This document shows, in pieces, positions 41,001 to 54,054 of a DNA stretch of 64,000 nt. Each line of letters opens with the position of its first letter. The stretch's first letter is position 1. The position numbers were made by a program, and so were the translations under genes. Origin of the DNA: Erigeron canadensis (Eukaryota; Streptophyta; Magnoliopsida; Asterales; Asteraceae). The stretch lies in NCBI RefSeq assembly GCF_010389155.1, contig NC_057764.1, forward strand, positions 40,990,275 to 41,054,274, read 5' to 3'. Under the pieces are notes generated by a model. That model did not search any database and had not been told where the DNA came from. It saw nothing but the letters and a program-made list of their open reading frames with translations.

Positions 41001-43014
41001 GAGTAAAGGGTCAAAATGGGTAGTTTTTGGTACTGGTCACAGGTCTGGTGGGGTTGACCACTTGACCCAATATACTTTTGGTGTAAATTTTTTAGTGTTT
41101 TGCCCATACCTAGTTTGTCAAATATGGTTACAAATATAATCCATTGTATTAATAATCTAATGTAATATATAACATTAAATCTACACTATTGCTGATTTTC
41201 CACCCGTTTCAACCTTTTAAACTAAACATTTTTTCTATTTTATCAGGCTGACAAGTTAGAGATAAAATTTAACACGAATCGGCATTCGAAATGAAATGCC
41301 CCATCATCACCAAAGACAACTCGAATACACCATGTGCCTAGTCCCTAACTCTCAAAAAATGGAAAATGATTCAACTTTTGATACTACAGAAGTACAGCTA
41401 CAAACCCACAAACTTTGGTAATCAGATCTGAAAAGTTTATGTATGTTTGTCTTGCTTGTAAAGTAAGACCTCAAGTTATAGACCATACAAGGCTAGAAAA
41501 AGTGAAGCAGATACACTAGAAAACTTAATAAGCCAAGTAAATACCTTTAAAGATTTTTCAAATGCATGAATATTCTCTATGGGGCATATGTTAAAATTGC
41601 TTTTACTCTATCACAAAAAAGTATTTAATGGAAAAAGTCTCTGTGACGTTAGAAAGGTAACAGTTTAACACTTGAAAAACTTGGATCATGCTTGATTTCC
41701 ATAAGTCAAATGGCTTGAGCTCAAGGATATTACTAGAAAGAAAATGTGTTTGATGAGTCAAAAAAGGGGTTTAAGGTCATCTAAAGAGTATTGAAAAGCA
41801 TAAAAAAAAAAAAAAAAAAAAAAAACCCTTCCATTTCATTTTATTATAAAACTTAGAACTTTTTTTTAACTTACTAAACAGGTTTTTCATAATCATGCTT
41901 TAGCACATTATATATCATTAGAATGAGTTTAAAATCATATATGAAGAAGTGTTTGCAGATCAACAAAGAAACCATAACTTTAGTACTTGCCTGGGCACTG
42001 GAATTAATAAAAAGTTCATCATCTTCATGACAAAATTCCCCGATTGCCCTTACATCAACAAGACTGCCAGAATCCCTAATCTGAAGTATGTGAATATGCT
42101 GATAACGAAGAGAGACTATTGCGAGTAAATCTTCAAATAAAAAAACACCCATGCTATGTGCTAAATTGATGTAATCATTGCAAAAAACCCTAGCATCAAG
42201 GATAGCTCCATCCTCCAATCTAAAACATTTCAACAAAAAACAGACCCTTGTTAAATGCTAAAAATTCCAAACAAACTTCACTACATTAAATCATATGAAG
42301 AGGTGGTGTTTTTGTTTTGACACGATTATAAAGTTGGCAAATTTGACCCCTTTGTTTATGAATGATCGCTTTGGGTTCCTAATAATCTCGAATAGGTCAA
42401 ATGGATCAATTAATAAAAGTTCAATAGCAGAACGTGTTAGACGGAACACTAGTTGTCCACATTCTATCTTAATGAATAGAACCTCCAAAATCGGTTTAGT
42501 GGACGAGTTAGGTACTTAGATTACTGTTATGTATATTATTTTTTTTCTAATCATAAGTAGTACCTATATATTTCTTTAGAGTGTGGTAAAAAAAAGTGTT
42601 GGCCTATCAACACAGCCAGATCCACCCCTTTTTGGCTCAGACAGAACAATGATCCATCATTTCAACTTGAACCTGTTTTGACTGATTACCCAACCCACTC
42701 ATTTTACTACCTCTAGTAAAACTTATATTGGAATGATAAACTTTGCAAGAGTTAGAGATTATAGGCCAATAGTGACAAGAAAGATGGTTACTTTGACAGT
42801 TACATTTACATTATTGATCCAGAATTCAGGCATTCTCAAAATCTGTAGTTCGCTTTCTGCAAAAATATTTCTGCTGGGATTGCATTGTATCTCAAATGGG
42901 TCAAACTAAAACGAAGATGGTCCAACAGGTTGAACAGGTCAAAAGGTTCATAATTAACCAAAACTTATTTTATTAATGCATATAATCACATAAATCATTT
43001 GATTTGAAAACTTA

Positions 43015-43087
<73 letters not shown>

Positions 43088-44761
43088 GAAATAAATAATG
43101 TATTTGTAACTCATTCCTTATTAACCCAACCTGAGCTGACCTTCTTTAACCAGAACCTGTTGACCAGATCCATGTTTGCCACCTCTCTAACACAAGGTGT
43201 AAACAAGAGTTGAGACCATACCTCAGAAGATGAAATGTTATTTTTTCAATGGAGGGAACACCCTGAATAGCGCCTCCAGTAGCAGGGGCATCATAGATTT
43301 GTGCAGTTGACGTTGCAAAGAGTCCAAATTGGTTAGTCTCCACATAAAGGAAGAAGTCTTTACATATGAGCTCACTTGCAGTAGCAAGAGGCACAGAGTA
43401 CAATTGAGTGAAGAAACTTTCAAACTTCTTTGCTTTTACTGGAAGATCTTGAGTTTCACAATCTTCTTGTTTGCAAGAAAACGATAACCACGTCGGTCTG
43501 TAGACAATCAAATCCTGATGATTTCTACTGAAGCTTATTAAGTACTTTCCATCTTCTGTGAACTTCCGGAACGAATGGTCAGGACATTCAACATCATATA
43601 TTGTGGATCCTGGAACTATATTTTCATAAAACCTTCTGGCTCGGTGAACCTGAAAATACCATTTAATAAGCATACAACTACGAGTAATAAAATACAACTT
43701 CTCTAGATTTTGTGACAAACTATAAGTGTTCTCCAAGATAACTTCATTAAAAGAGACTACCTAAATCCATAAAGTCAAATATGCACATATGATACTGATG
43801 CAGTTTCGCACGCAATCAAATGGCTCAAGGCTAAAAGATTAATCAAAGACCAATAAAACCTTCATGGTTTATTATTTTCACTCAAAACTGATTAAACTAA
43901 AATACTTGAAACCGTATATATAGAAGCTCCAAACCACAAGTTAGGCATGAAACTTGGGTAGCAATTCAAAGCCTTAAGTTACGCAAGCAACTTAACTGAA
44001 GATAGACACAAACCAAATCAATCCTAAATATAGATAAAAAGTTGATAGATAAAACAATTTCTAGCTTGCCATCCAAGTCGGACCTGACTGCATCAGATAC
44101 ACTCCTCGAATATGTAATTCCTTTTTCCACTTGGTTTTTTCAACAAATGCTGTAATAAGCTGTATGTATAGGAGGAGACATACAGGTCCAACCAATTGAT
44201 CATAAATCAATCGGTACCCACACCCACAAAACACATGGACCCTAAGAGTGACTTTATCAAGATCACAGGTCTCAAGTTTAAAACCGGCCTCCTGCGCCAG
44301 AAGAGTTGCCCGAAGTCGTCCTTGCGGGGTGGGAAATAGCTGATGCCAAGATGGCAATGGTTTTCATTTCGGAAAGGCAACGGTTTTCATTTCCGAGTCT
44401 CGTACTAATAAACGCAATTTGTAAATATACCTCAAAAAAAGGGAAAAAATTATGGCTTTATCAAATTTGTAAACAGTATACATCTTGTCTCTTGATATAA
44501 AACCTACTACTACTTATCTAATGAAACTTAACAGAATCCTTAGTGTTAAAAAAAAAAAAAATCTTATGATAATGATAATTAGTAAGGATTTTGCTACGGA
44601 CAGCTAAACATATATAAAGCATAAAGCATATATATAATGAGTATATAATACATATACGTATTAAAAAAGAAAAAAAGGAAAAAACATACAGTGGTACCAG
44701 GAGCAGGAGTGTGAATCTGACGCTCAAATAACCTTGCAGTTATATTGTTGCTTCTAAACAT
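38018..44761 (-). CDS. DET1: Light-signalling repressor DET1, complete
   Basis: Eleven exons (44761-44690, 43649-43222, 42219-41991, 40403-40230, 39706-39638, 39558-39502, 39310-39230, 39116-38952, 38629-38534, 38387-38288, 38157-38018) assemble to 536 aa without a break; Arabidopsis DET1 is 543. Recognisable stretches are MFRSNNITARLFERQ at the start, RKFTEDGKYLISFSRNHQ, FFTQLYSV, LICKDFFLY, SLRYQHIHILQIRDSG, FLSGIKQRLLSFI, KKKFYFHFQDYVDLIIWK, NFISSHSNN and the C-terminal VNIHFRR. The protein acts in the nucleus with COP10 and DDB1 (the CDD complex) and a CUL4 ligase to repress photomorphogenesis. The third intron uses a GC donor. The 5' start follows the family Met; an upstream in-frame Met five codons earlier is less likely. 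Confidence 0.97.
41799..41824. repeat. Poly-A tract
   Basis: About 26 A on the plus strand inside DET1 intron 3, read as poly-U in the transcript. It could be the tail of a retroposed fragment, but no body was identified. Confidence 0.9.
43013..43087. repeat. ATT microsatellite
   Basis: About 25 uninterrupted ATT/TTA units in DET1 intron 2. Perfect over its length, so probably hypervariable. Confidence 0.97.
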
Positions 44762-45052
44762 AATATCCACCCCCAACTCTCTTTCTATATCTATCTATAT
44801 CTATATCTTTTATTCAACAAAAATCTAACAAATTTTTTACTGTATTTCTTTTCATTACCTCCCCAGCTTTGCTAAAAATTTATTGTTGTTATTGTTACTA
44901 TTTATCGACTTTACAGAACAAAACATTTTTTTTAAAGAATTGATAAGTGATTTTTGCAGCAAACTTGGAAGAGCCTCTACATTTACATACATACATACAT
45001 AAAACCCCCTTTAAATGTTGTTTAGAAAAAAGAGAAAAAAAGGATTGATCGG

Positions 45053-45092
<40 letters not shown>

Positions 45093-46058
45093 TAAAGGTA
45101 TGGAAATGGGCTGCCCGCATCTCTCTATGCCTACGTGTCTTTATGATCCGCCACGTAAGTTAACCACTTATTTGAGTATCATTAAAAAAAGCCTCAAATG
45201 CCATCACAAAAGATTGATCGTTGGACTAGTGGTTGTCTGACCACGAGTGCACACCACTTGACCAGTTGGGCTAACTTGGTCAGCTTGTGGTGATGGCACT
45301 CGTGGTTGACATCATGACTCATGAGTGAAAGACGATAATGAAAGACGACAATAAGTATTTCTTTTTTACAGGTAAAAATATATGTATATATATTGACAAG
45401 GCTCTTGCAACTGCAAGCAGCCATAATAATACAGTCCAATAATTACACTATATTAAAATTCCTCCAATCCTCCCAACTAAGGGACTTATTTTTTGTTCTG
45501 TTCCTGTACCAAAGAAAACCAAACGACTTAATGTCTTGAACAATCTTCACAAGGCAAGCCTCCTTATTGTTATATTTTTTGTTGTTTCTAGCTTTCCAAA
45601 TGCACCAGCAAGTTTAAGTAATGGTTGATTACGTTTGGTTTAAATAAACAATTTATATTACGAGAATCAAACCAAACCTAAATTCATACTAAACCCATTA
45701 ACGAACCCAATATGCAGACCAAACACGCCTTAAAAGTGTTTGATTGATAGCCTTGATGTTACAATTTGGGAATCGTATACCCACAAAAGATGGTGGGTTT
45801 CAAAATTTATTCTCATTTCCACTTTAATTGCGATTCCGTGCTTGAAATCAAACACCCCATATAGTCAATACTCAATAGTTACCAAAAAATAAATGTAAAT
45901 AACAACACAAAACCCATAATGTTCTTGTCATGTTTATGACATTTCATTTGTATAAAAGGCTACAGTTTGGTCCCGGGAAAAATTTTTAAAAAAAACAACT
46001 ACATAAAGTTTGGATATATTTCAATGGAAAGTGGAAAAAAATGAAACTTTCTTCTTGG
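44762..46058. other. DET1 upstream region and NUP42-like 3' flank
   Basis: Contains a CTATAT-rich stretch at 44783-44812 just upstream of the DET1 start, an AAT microsatellite at 45054-45090, and an inverted pair ACCACGAGTGC (about 45240) and GCACTCGTGGT (about 45297). No gene is supported. Confidence 0.5.
45054..45090. repeat. AAT microsatellite
   Basis: About twelve AAT units, 290 bases upstream of the DET1 start codon. Confidence 0.95.
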
Positions 46059-49000
46059 CTAATAAACGACTCCATCTGGAGGGGCTTCTTCAGGAATCTG
46101 CAAACAAAAAACATGAATCCAGTTATATAATGTCTATATTACAGCATGCTATTATTCTTTATCTATAGCTTCACATTAACTTCAATAAATTACCTCTCCC
46201 GCTCTCCATTTGTCTTTTAACCATATACTGTAGTCATTATTACTACTTGCACTTGGAAGGTCTTGCCTGTATACAAGTCGGAGCACAGTGAACCCAAAAT
46301 GTAAGGGATTTCGGAATGCAAAGAAAAATCATCTCTAATAATACATGCCGTAGAGAATAGTGTTTGGCTGTGTTCGACGTTGTAACAGTTAGAAATTTAT
46401 ATTCTGATTATTTGTTCAAACAATTAGAACATGACCAAAAACGATATTTTTGTAAGAAAGGAAGACGTTTTTGTAAAATGTTGGGATATCACTTTTGTAG
46501 CAGTGTGTATTCAAAAGAAATTATTAAGATTCAAGATCGCAATAGTAGATAATCAGTTTAAAACAGCACATCCAAACACCAAGTAGTTGGCCATCTTAGA
46601 AATGCTACATACGTAACACTTGACATGTGTAAAATAAACTTACGTAGCAGAAGGATTTTGTGAAGTTGCAGCGACAGGGAACGGGTTGGTGAAGCTACTT
46701 GTCGAGGCGGGGAAGGAGCTAACAAATGACTGTTTAGAGGGTTGACCGCTCAGTTGACCTACAAGTAACCAGACAAAAGATTGATATATATATAAAAAAT
46801 AAAAAATAAAAACATAAAATTGATAAATGTGGGTAGTAATATGGATGTGTTGGGAGAGTTGTTGAGTCACCAGTCAAAATAGATATGGTTGGGGTTGGCT
46901 CCATACGGACCACACTGATTGCCCAAAAATTTGGACGCTTTATTAATAACCAGAGTATGAAATATTGTAGTATTAATGCAAAGAACTTATCTACAATAGT
47001 TAACCAGATAAAGTTGGATAAGAAGTTGTACTCGTCAAAAATACACTTTGAGCGACTTTTGGCCAATTTCACCATTTCGTTGGCCTATTTGACCCCTTAG
47101 AGTATAGACCAGTTCAGATATAAGTGTGTTGAAATTGCCAACTCTATATATTGCATAAGAGGAAAAACTTCAAAAACCACACCTGGAATTCCAAAAGCAA
47201 AGCTGTTCTGGGATGGAGTTGAAATATGAGTAGGAGCTTGGAACTGACTTACTGGCCCAGAAGCATTATTTGGAGCATCCGGACTAGAAGGTATCCACAA
47301 AAACATAATGTAATAAAGTAAGGGTCAGGATAGCTTGCTAAAAAAAAGAATGAAAACCAGATAGAAAGAAATACTTGCCTCATTTGAAAACTTGTATTGA
47401 AGTTTGTATTCAATTGACTGAAACTTGTAACTGGAGTTGGGCCTCTATTTTGAATTGTTTGAGAGAATACATTTGTATTAGCTCCAGAATTGAAGTTTGT
47501 ACCCACTTGGCTGAAACCCGGAGCCGAAGAAGGGACATTAGTTCCGGAAAAGGCATTCTGGGTAGTAAGGGTTGAATTTTGTGGAGATGGATAGGGATTA
47601 CAAAGTAAATTTTCAAATTCAATCAACTTGGAATTAAGTAAGCTCCTCTCTCTCTCCACCTGTATACATGTGAATTCTATTAGTTGCTAAATTTGAGAAC
47701 AAGATGATATATGGCATGGAAACAGATAATTAAACTTATTATAGTAGAGAGTAAAGACTAGAGCTAAATTTGACTACCATGATCTTTAAAGGCAATAAAT
47801 GGGCGGTTGGGTAACCAATAAAACAAACTCGGGTCAAAGCGGGTCATTGTTAGTGCAGGTAGAAACTGAGAGGGTTGGGGTAAACCCAAACTTGAACATA
47901 CGGAGCCACTGGGTTGTAAAAAATTTGGTTGACCCTGAACACTATTTTGTCCTTTCCTTAACTGTGGTTACAAAAACTGTATCATTACGACCATGATCAT
48001 CAAAACTAGAAAAAAGATGCAGAAGGTCGTATGCATCAAAAAGACACACTGGGTAGCTCTTTCGCCCGTTTGACCCATTAATAAGTAAATGGGTCAAATT
48101 TGCTATCTCTAATCTTAGAAGAAAAGGGATGCAGAAAATAGAACGATTGTGTGGTTCTTAATAAACTTACAATCGACTGCATGCTCGTCCCACGTTTAAC
48201 TTCATCATATACAACAGCTCGTAATTCTTCATAGCTAATATCTCCAACAATGTCACAAGGGCCACTAAAAACAAAATAAAAAGTTCCAGGTTACATTATT
48301 GCATTCCTCTGTAGAAAAGAAATTTGAAGAACAATGACATGCATTCCTGAAACTTGCAAACAGCCAGATTGAAATCATGTGTTTCCTCTATGCCCAATAT
48401 ATTACATGGATATGTACTGTTTTCATATTAACTTCCATTAACGATCTCACATATCAAATTTTGTATCATCTTATGGAAAAGGAATACCATGCCTATTTGC
48501 TGTACATAAAGATAACTTTCATTTGTACCTAGCTCATACAAAACTGATTATTTGATCTAAACAAGATCATTTTGTCCAAACATTAAGAATTGATTCTTGC
48601 GATTTCAAATCATAGTAATCAGATACTCAGTTTCAAAACAGCGATCAAAGCTGACAAGGTTGTAAGGGCTACACATATACAAAAACATAACTTCATAAAC
48701 TTCATCAATGATAATACATGAGCCCAAAGCACTATACCTCACCCATTGACCTCCAAATTATCTTAGACCATGACATGGGATGAATGTCAAACATAAGCTC
48801 AGTGCACCAGTGTCAAAGACTGTTTTTGTTGACCTAGAATTTTGTTGATCTCTCTACATATTTAATTGAGTTTCATCTGAATACCCAACAGCAACTAGCT
48901 TTGGCAAAAATACTTGTTGGTGTTTTTATAACAAAGTGAATAGATTATCATGACATTTTGATTTAACCATGGCATTAGACTAGAATTCACATTAACTTTG

Positions 49001-50279
49001 ATACAGAAGATGAGGAACATCATACTTTCTAGAGTGACCGTAACATGTAAGTTTCCAAACTGGTTTCTCGTTTAGATCTTCAGCAATTTGGCGCTTGCAG
49101 GACTCTGAATCTGTGCACCTTCATAACATCAAAACCTGACTCGGTCAGTAACCACAACAGACATAGAATGAAAGAAAGGCATAAAAACGGTTGAGTGGAT
49201 TCTTACACGTGGTTAAGCGCCGAAGACTGCTTATCCTCTTTTTGTGAGGCTGGAGCATTTGTTGGGCCAAATCGACTCCACTTATTTTCACCAGGCTGAT
49301 CAACAAAACATATTAGAAAGTCATCAACAAGAAGAAAAATCTGAAACAAACGAGATGAAAACTGACAACGTAGATAAACATAACTACACAAATATAAAAG
49401 TTAGCAGAGTGAACCTTGAACTGATTAGAGTTAAATGCGGTTTGGCTATTATTCTTAACACCGAACCCAAACGGATTGGGTTTTTGAGGTTGAGAACTAT
49501 TAGTGCTTTGTGTACCAAGTCCAAAAGGGTTTGGCTTTGCTTGCTGTTGTTGACTAGCATGAAGAAATCTGCAACGTTCACCATATTGACAGCTATACAA
49601 AAAGATAAAACAATGTAAATAAATCGAACTGTTACACCAATAAATGAACAATCAACACAATCCGAGCAATGTAGTCATATTATATTTACTAAACAAAACT
49701 TGACCACAAAAGCAAACACTCTACATAACTCCAGTTTAAGAATCGGAACATAAACATGTTTGTTCACTTTGCACTATAAACACCCAAAACACACAATCAA
49801 ACTTCCCTCAACGAAACGAACTAAACAGAATTCGGTTTAGAAATTCAAAAACCATAAACATAACTGTTTAAGTTCTATAAATGCAATCTCAAACACCCTC
49901 AAATATATAGATAAACCCAAAATGTTCAACACCATCAAAAAAAATACAAACTTTTAACAAGATATTATATATAACAATAATATCATGCATAGAGACAGAA
50001 TTGATGCTAATTTATCTTAGTCAAACATTTATTATAAACAAACAAATAAAAAATCCATTTTTTAATAAAACCCTAAATAAGAATGTGGGCAAGTTTATAA
50101 CAAGAAAAATAATATTGGGCTATTAAAAAGTTTAGATTTTTAACATGGGTTTTAATTTTTTATAGGAAAAAAAAAAAGTTAAAACCCTAAACAAGGATAA
50201 AACAATGAGAAATAAATGGAAGAAGATGAGCTTACTAGCCACGCTGGAAGTTCCGGCAAAGTTCTTTCCGGGGATGCAT
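46059..50279 (-). CDS. CCCH zinc-finger NUP42-like nucleoporin, complete
   Basis: Ten exons (50279-50236, 49592-49415, 49295-49207, 49118-49026, 48264-48171, 47659-47379, 47283-47183, 46758-46644, 46266-46194, 46097-46059) give 368 aa. The N-terminus MHPRKELCRNFQRGYCQYGE carries a C-x7-C-x5-C-x3-H zinc finger split by intron 1. NPFGLG and NPFGFG repeats follow, then a conserved block (GPCDIVGDISYEELRAVVYDE), an FG/NQ/S-rich low-complexity region and a C-terminal DYSIWLKDKWRAGEIPEEAP. This is the architecture of plant CCCH protein 16 and NUP42/hCG1, which sits on the cytoplasmic side of the nuclear pore and helps mRNA export through GLE1 and DBP5 helicase. The sixth intron needs a GC donor. 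The product is somewhat shorter than the Arabidopsis protein, mainly in the FG region. Confidence 0.9.
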
Positions 50280-51647
50280 GTTTATATGTATATCATATAT
50301 GTACGTATATGTATATTTTCAAGCGTCCCTATGTTTTCTTTTTCTTTCTGATTCTGATTCTGATGCTATGTATATATGTATGATCTGACTGCCGTCCATA
50401 GCCGCGTAGCCGGTGACCGAGTTGCGTAATACGGTGGAGTATTATTTTACCTCCCAAAGTAACGATTTTAGTACAGTTGGTTAACAAAAATTTTTTAACT
50501 ATTATCCTTCTATTATTGTAAGTTTAGACCTTATGCAAAAAGCAAATGGTAGTTTTAAATACCGGTATTTTTGTCGTACCGGTCGAGTACCCGGTACCGG
50601 TATACCGGCCGATACGTATCAATACGGTAATTTAATTTTTGTATTTTTATTTTTATAAAAATCCTACAAAATTTATTATAATTTAACAAAAATAGTCAAA
50701 ATCCAAGTACAATCCACTAAAAATAATACCAAATAGGTATTTTATAACAAAATATAAGTTTTAAACTTTACAAATAACAAAACATAATATTAAAGTATCA
50801 AAAAATAGTTTTAAAAAAAATTCAAAATACCGGTATTACCATATCCGGTAATACCGGAAAATACCGGAAATACCGGCCGGTATTGAATAGTGAAAATATC
50901 GGGATAGTTGTACCGGAGTACCACCCGGTATCCGGTATTCCGAGTAATACCGACCAGTATGTACCGGTATTTAAAACACTGGTATCAAACTTAAACCTAG
51001 TGGTCCGGGTATCTTCAAAATCCATTATGTGGGTCTCGGGGATTAGTTTACCCAATGTCTCAGGTTCGAGTTTTGGGGTTCTCATCTCAAAGGAATTTTT
51101 CATGAGGAAGGGGTTGAAGGTCCAAAAAATCTCTAAAATTGTCTCCAACACGTCTGAATCGAAACTCACTTTATTAAAAAAAAATTCATTATTTTATATC
51201 AATCTACTATAGGTGGCAAAATGTACGGGTCGGATCGGATTGGTGTCCAGGTCAAAACGGGTCATTTTGAAAATGGGTCAAAACAGACTCGGGTTAAAAC
51301 GAGTTATTTTAAAAATGAGTTTGTATATATACTTTTTAATACTCATTATTGTTTATACTTGTTAATTTTTTTTAAAATAACAGCATATCTTAATCTTAAA
51401 CGAAAATATGCATATAACTATAATTTACATTATTATCGCTTATTAGTTATAAAAACAATATACGCGTAAAAAAAAATATAAACGTCGTACTGCCATTTTA
51501 TACATTACTTTACTATTGTCGCTATAAACATTATAATTATTATTTTTATTTTTATATATCATGTAAAATATAAAATTGGATGATAAATTAATTGAAATAC
51601 TTGGTGGGGTGGAGGGTCCCACAAGGACAAATGAATCAAATGGAATT
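50280..51647. other. Intergenic, with a TIR-bounded ACCGG-rich repeat
   Basis: A short upstream stretch of the NUP42-like gene, then 50552-50977, a repeat bounded by inverted GTTTTAAATACCGGTA and packed with ACCGG/CCGGT words. From about 51210 a region starts with TAGGTGGCAAAATGTACGGG and contains GGGTCAAAAC words, like the edge of a hAT element. No gene is supported. Confidence 0.5.
50552..50977. mobile_element. TIR element rich in ACCGGTA motif (426 bp)
   Basis: Perfect 16-bp inverted ends GTTTTAAATACCGGTA. The outer right flank extends to CACTG, resembling CAGTG-ended hAT elements. Internal arrays of ACCGG words sit near both ends with an AT-rich centre. The duplication at the target is not clear. 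Confidence 0.6.
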
Positions 51648-52122
51648 TGTTGGTGCAAATTCTCAGCACCTTTAATTGTCAGCTGCAATGCAATTCTGAT
51701 GGCTGGCAATGATGAAGAAAAGGCGTCATCAAGGCCGTGATTATGTCATCACGAGGTATCTAGTTCGTGTGAAGAGATCCAAAGCCCACGAACGTGATTG
51801 AAGTTCAGCCCATTCGATAGCCTATATATATAAGAATTAGGTCTAGGGTTACGTTTGACGATCTTAGTTGCAACAAATTTCGTCCATAGCGCGCGTGGTA
51901 GAGATCTATACCATGTGCCAGTCAGATGTATGCTGATTTGGTGTAATATTCATATGATTAATGATATACACGATTTATGCATCTGTTCTTATCTCTTATT
52001 CTTCATGTAATTCGTGTTCATATGTCCATTAATTTACAGAAATCTCAAAGACGATTATGAATGGATTCCGCACATTTATAGTCATAATGGTCGTGATTTA
52101 AACGGTCCTACGTGTTATAACA
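51648..52122. mobile_element. Solo LTR, 475 bp
   Basis: Begins TGTTGGTGC and ends GTTATAACA (TG...CA borders), flanked by a perfect 5-bp duplication GAATT at 51643-51647 and 52123-52127. A TATA box (CCTATATATATAAG) lies at about 51821, as expected in the U3 region for plus orientation. No primer-binding site, gag or pol adjoins it, so the internal part was lost by LTR-LTR recombination. I cannot assign Copia or Gypsy. Confidence 0.82.
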
Positions 52123-52905
52123 GAATTCGAATCGGAGAAACTAGAAAGTGTTAATGTTTGATATATTGTACAAAAGACATTTATAGCAGTACAATAGATT
52201 GTCTTTATCTAGTTTTCTTTTCTTTAAGTTGTAAAATATGGCAGACACCCAAATCATTCTTTTGTCCACCCAAATTAACCCGGCTACAAAGTGATGCATT
52301 GTTTTTTTATCCATCACGACCCGCATGAAATTTACATGTCAACCAATCAGGTCCATTTTATTTTTGAAACCACCCAAATTGATCCAAACTTCTGTATTTG
52401 GGTTGATTTTGTCTGCTCTACAATCCAGTGTAAGTTTGGGTTCATTGTCCAATGATACAGTAAATCTTTCAATGAAGGCTTGTTTCTGAGTTACTTTTAT
52501 TAATTGTCATATCTTCAAGCAAATTAATAAAGGGTTTTTTCTCATATAAAGTATTATATAAAAGGGTTATTTAGCATAAACCCAATTAAAAAATATAGTC
52601 ATGATTTGAATAAAGACATGTTTAATTGAAATTTTTAGATGTTAGTGTTTAGAAAAATTAATTATATGTTTATTTTGAAAGAAGAAAGATCAACAAAAAT
52701 TAATCAAAAACAAAAATATAGTTAATTTTGTTTGGAAAAAAATTGTCAAACACAATCATAAGTTTTTATATAAAAAAATAGTCACATATCAAGGGTTTCA
52801 TCATAAGTCATGTAAAGATAACTCCATATGACAATAACATAAGTTTAGTGTACCATACCATTGGTGTGAAGGTATTAATAAAAAAAATTATAATTATTTT
52901 ATATT

Positions 52906-54054
52906 GAGAAAATTACATTTTTCGTCCCTCAACTTGGCAGTTCAGTTTTGACCTTAAAGTGAATTAATTACAGAAAAAACCCTGAAGTTGGTCAATTTTT
53001 TCAGTTTTTACCCCGTGACTAAACACCGTTTATCTGATCCGTTAATTGAGGGGCATATTCATGATTTTGCTCTTCTTCTTCTTCAATACTCAAACACCAC
53101 CAGATCTAATTATTCACCTCCTTTTTACAACCCAAATCTTCAACAAATATCTAACTCTTCAATTAAATACATAAACACACAAACCATATCTTCAACACTC
53201 ATATACATACTCACACATTATCAACAAAGCATCACACACTCACATAGTGGTTATCTTCTTATGTACTTCAACAATTCTTCAAAAACATTTGTGCAATAAG
53301 GGATTTATGAAACATCGATGCTATCCATCTCGTGTTTCAATAGATTAGGTCAACACCGGTGTTTACAAAATAACAAGATGGTGACAAACGATTCCGCGAT
53401 TCAAAGAGGCAAATGATCCGACGGTTTCAAGTAGCATAAGATTCTGACGGGTTTTTTATCTTATCATAGCTTCCTTTATTTGCCTTTTGTTGCATTTCAT
53501 TCAGTATAAATACATACCAATTGGAATATCGGATTGTACATATACATACAGGTAGATATATATAAATATGAAGAGATATAAATTATGAGTATCAATTATC
53601 AATATTATTGTTTATATGTACTTTATGTGTTTTTAAATGTGTAGTTAGTTGCATTTATCTGTTTGATTTTATATATTGGGTTTGAGTTTGGCTGGTTTGA
53701 GCATGGTGATGGATTATTTTTATATTATGAAAAACAGGTGTTGTTAATTAACAAAAAGTAAATGGTGGATTTTTTATATTGGATTTGGGGGTTTTATTGA
53801 ATTAGAAATGGTGTTTTTTTGTTTTTAATTTGGAGAATGAAGTTATGAAGATCTGGTGGTGTTTGAGTATTGAAGAAGAAGAAGAGCAAAATGACGAATA
53901 TGCCCCTCACTTAACGGATCAGATAAACGGTGTTTAGTCTCGGAGTAAAAACTGAAAAAATTAACCAACTTCAGGGTTTTTTCTGTAACTAATTCACTTT
54001 AGGGTCAAAACTAAAAAAACTGCCAAGTTGAGGGACGAAAAATGTAATTTTCTC
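52906..54054. mobile_element. Mutator-like TIR element with about 195-bp arms, 1149 bp
   Basis: Both ends start GAGAAAATTACATTTTTCGT and stay highly similar for about 195 bp, through CACCGTTTATCTGATCCGTT to CAAACACCACCAGATCT. A perfect 9-bp duplication TTTTATATT lies at 52897-52905 and 54055-54063. The interior lacks transposase; the open frame at 52988-53299 is made of arm sequence. Confidence 0.92.

Noticed and set aside
44061..44357. 98-codon minus-strand frame in DET1 intron 1
   Set aside because: Lies within a GT-AG intron needed for the DET1 frame; translation resembles no protein I recognise. A transposon fragment is possible but has no visible ends.
52988..53299. 103-codon frame at 53 kb
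   Set aside because: Made largely of the TIR of a Mutator-like element; no homologue expected.
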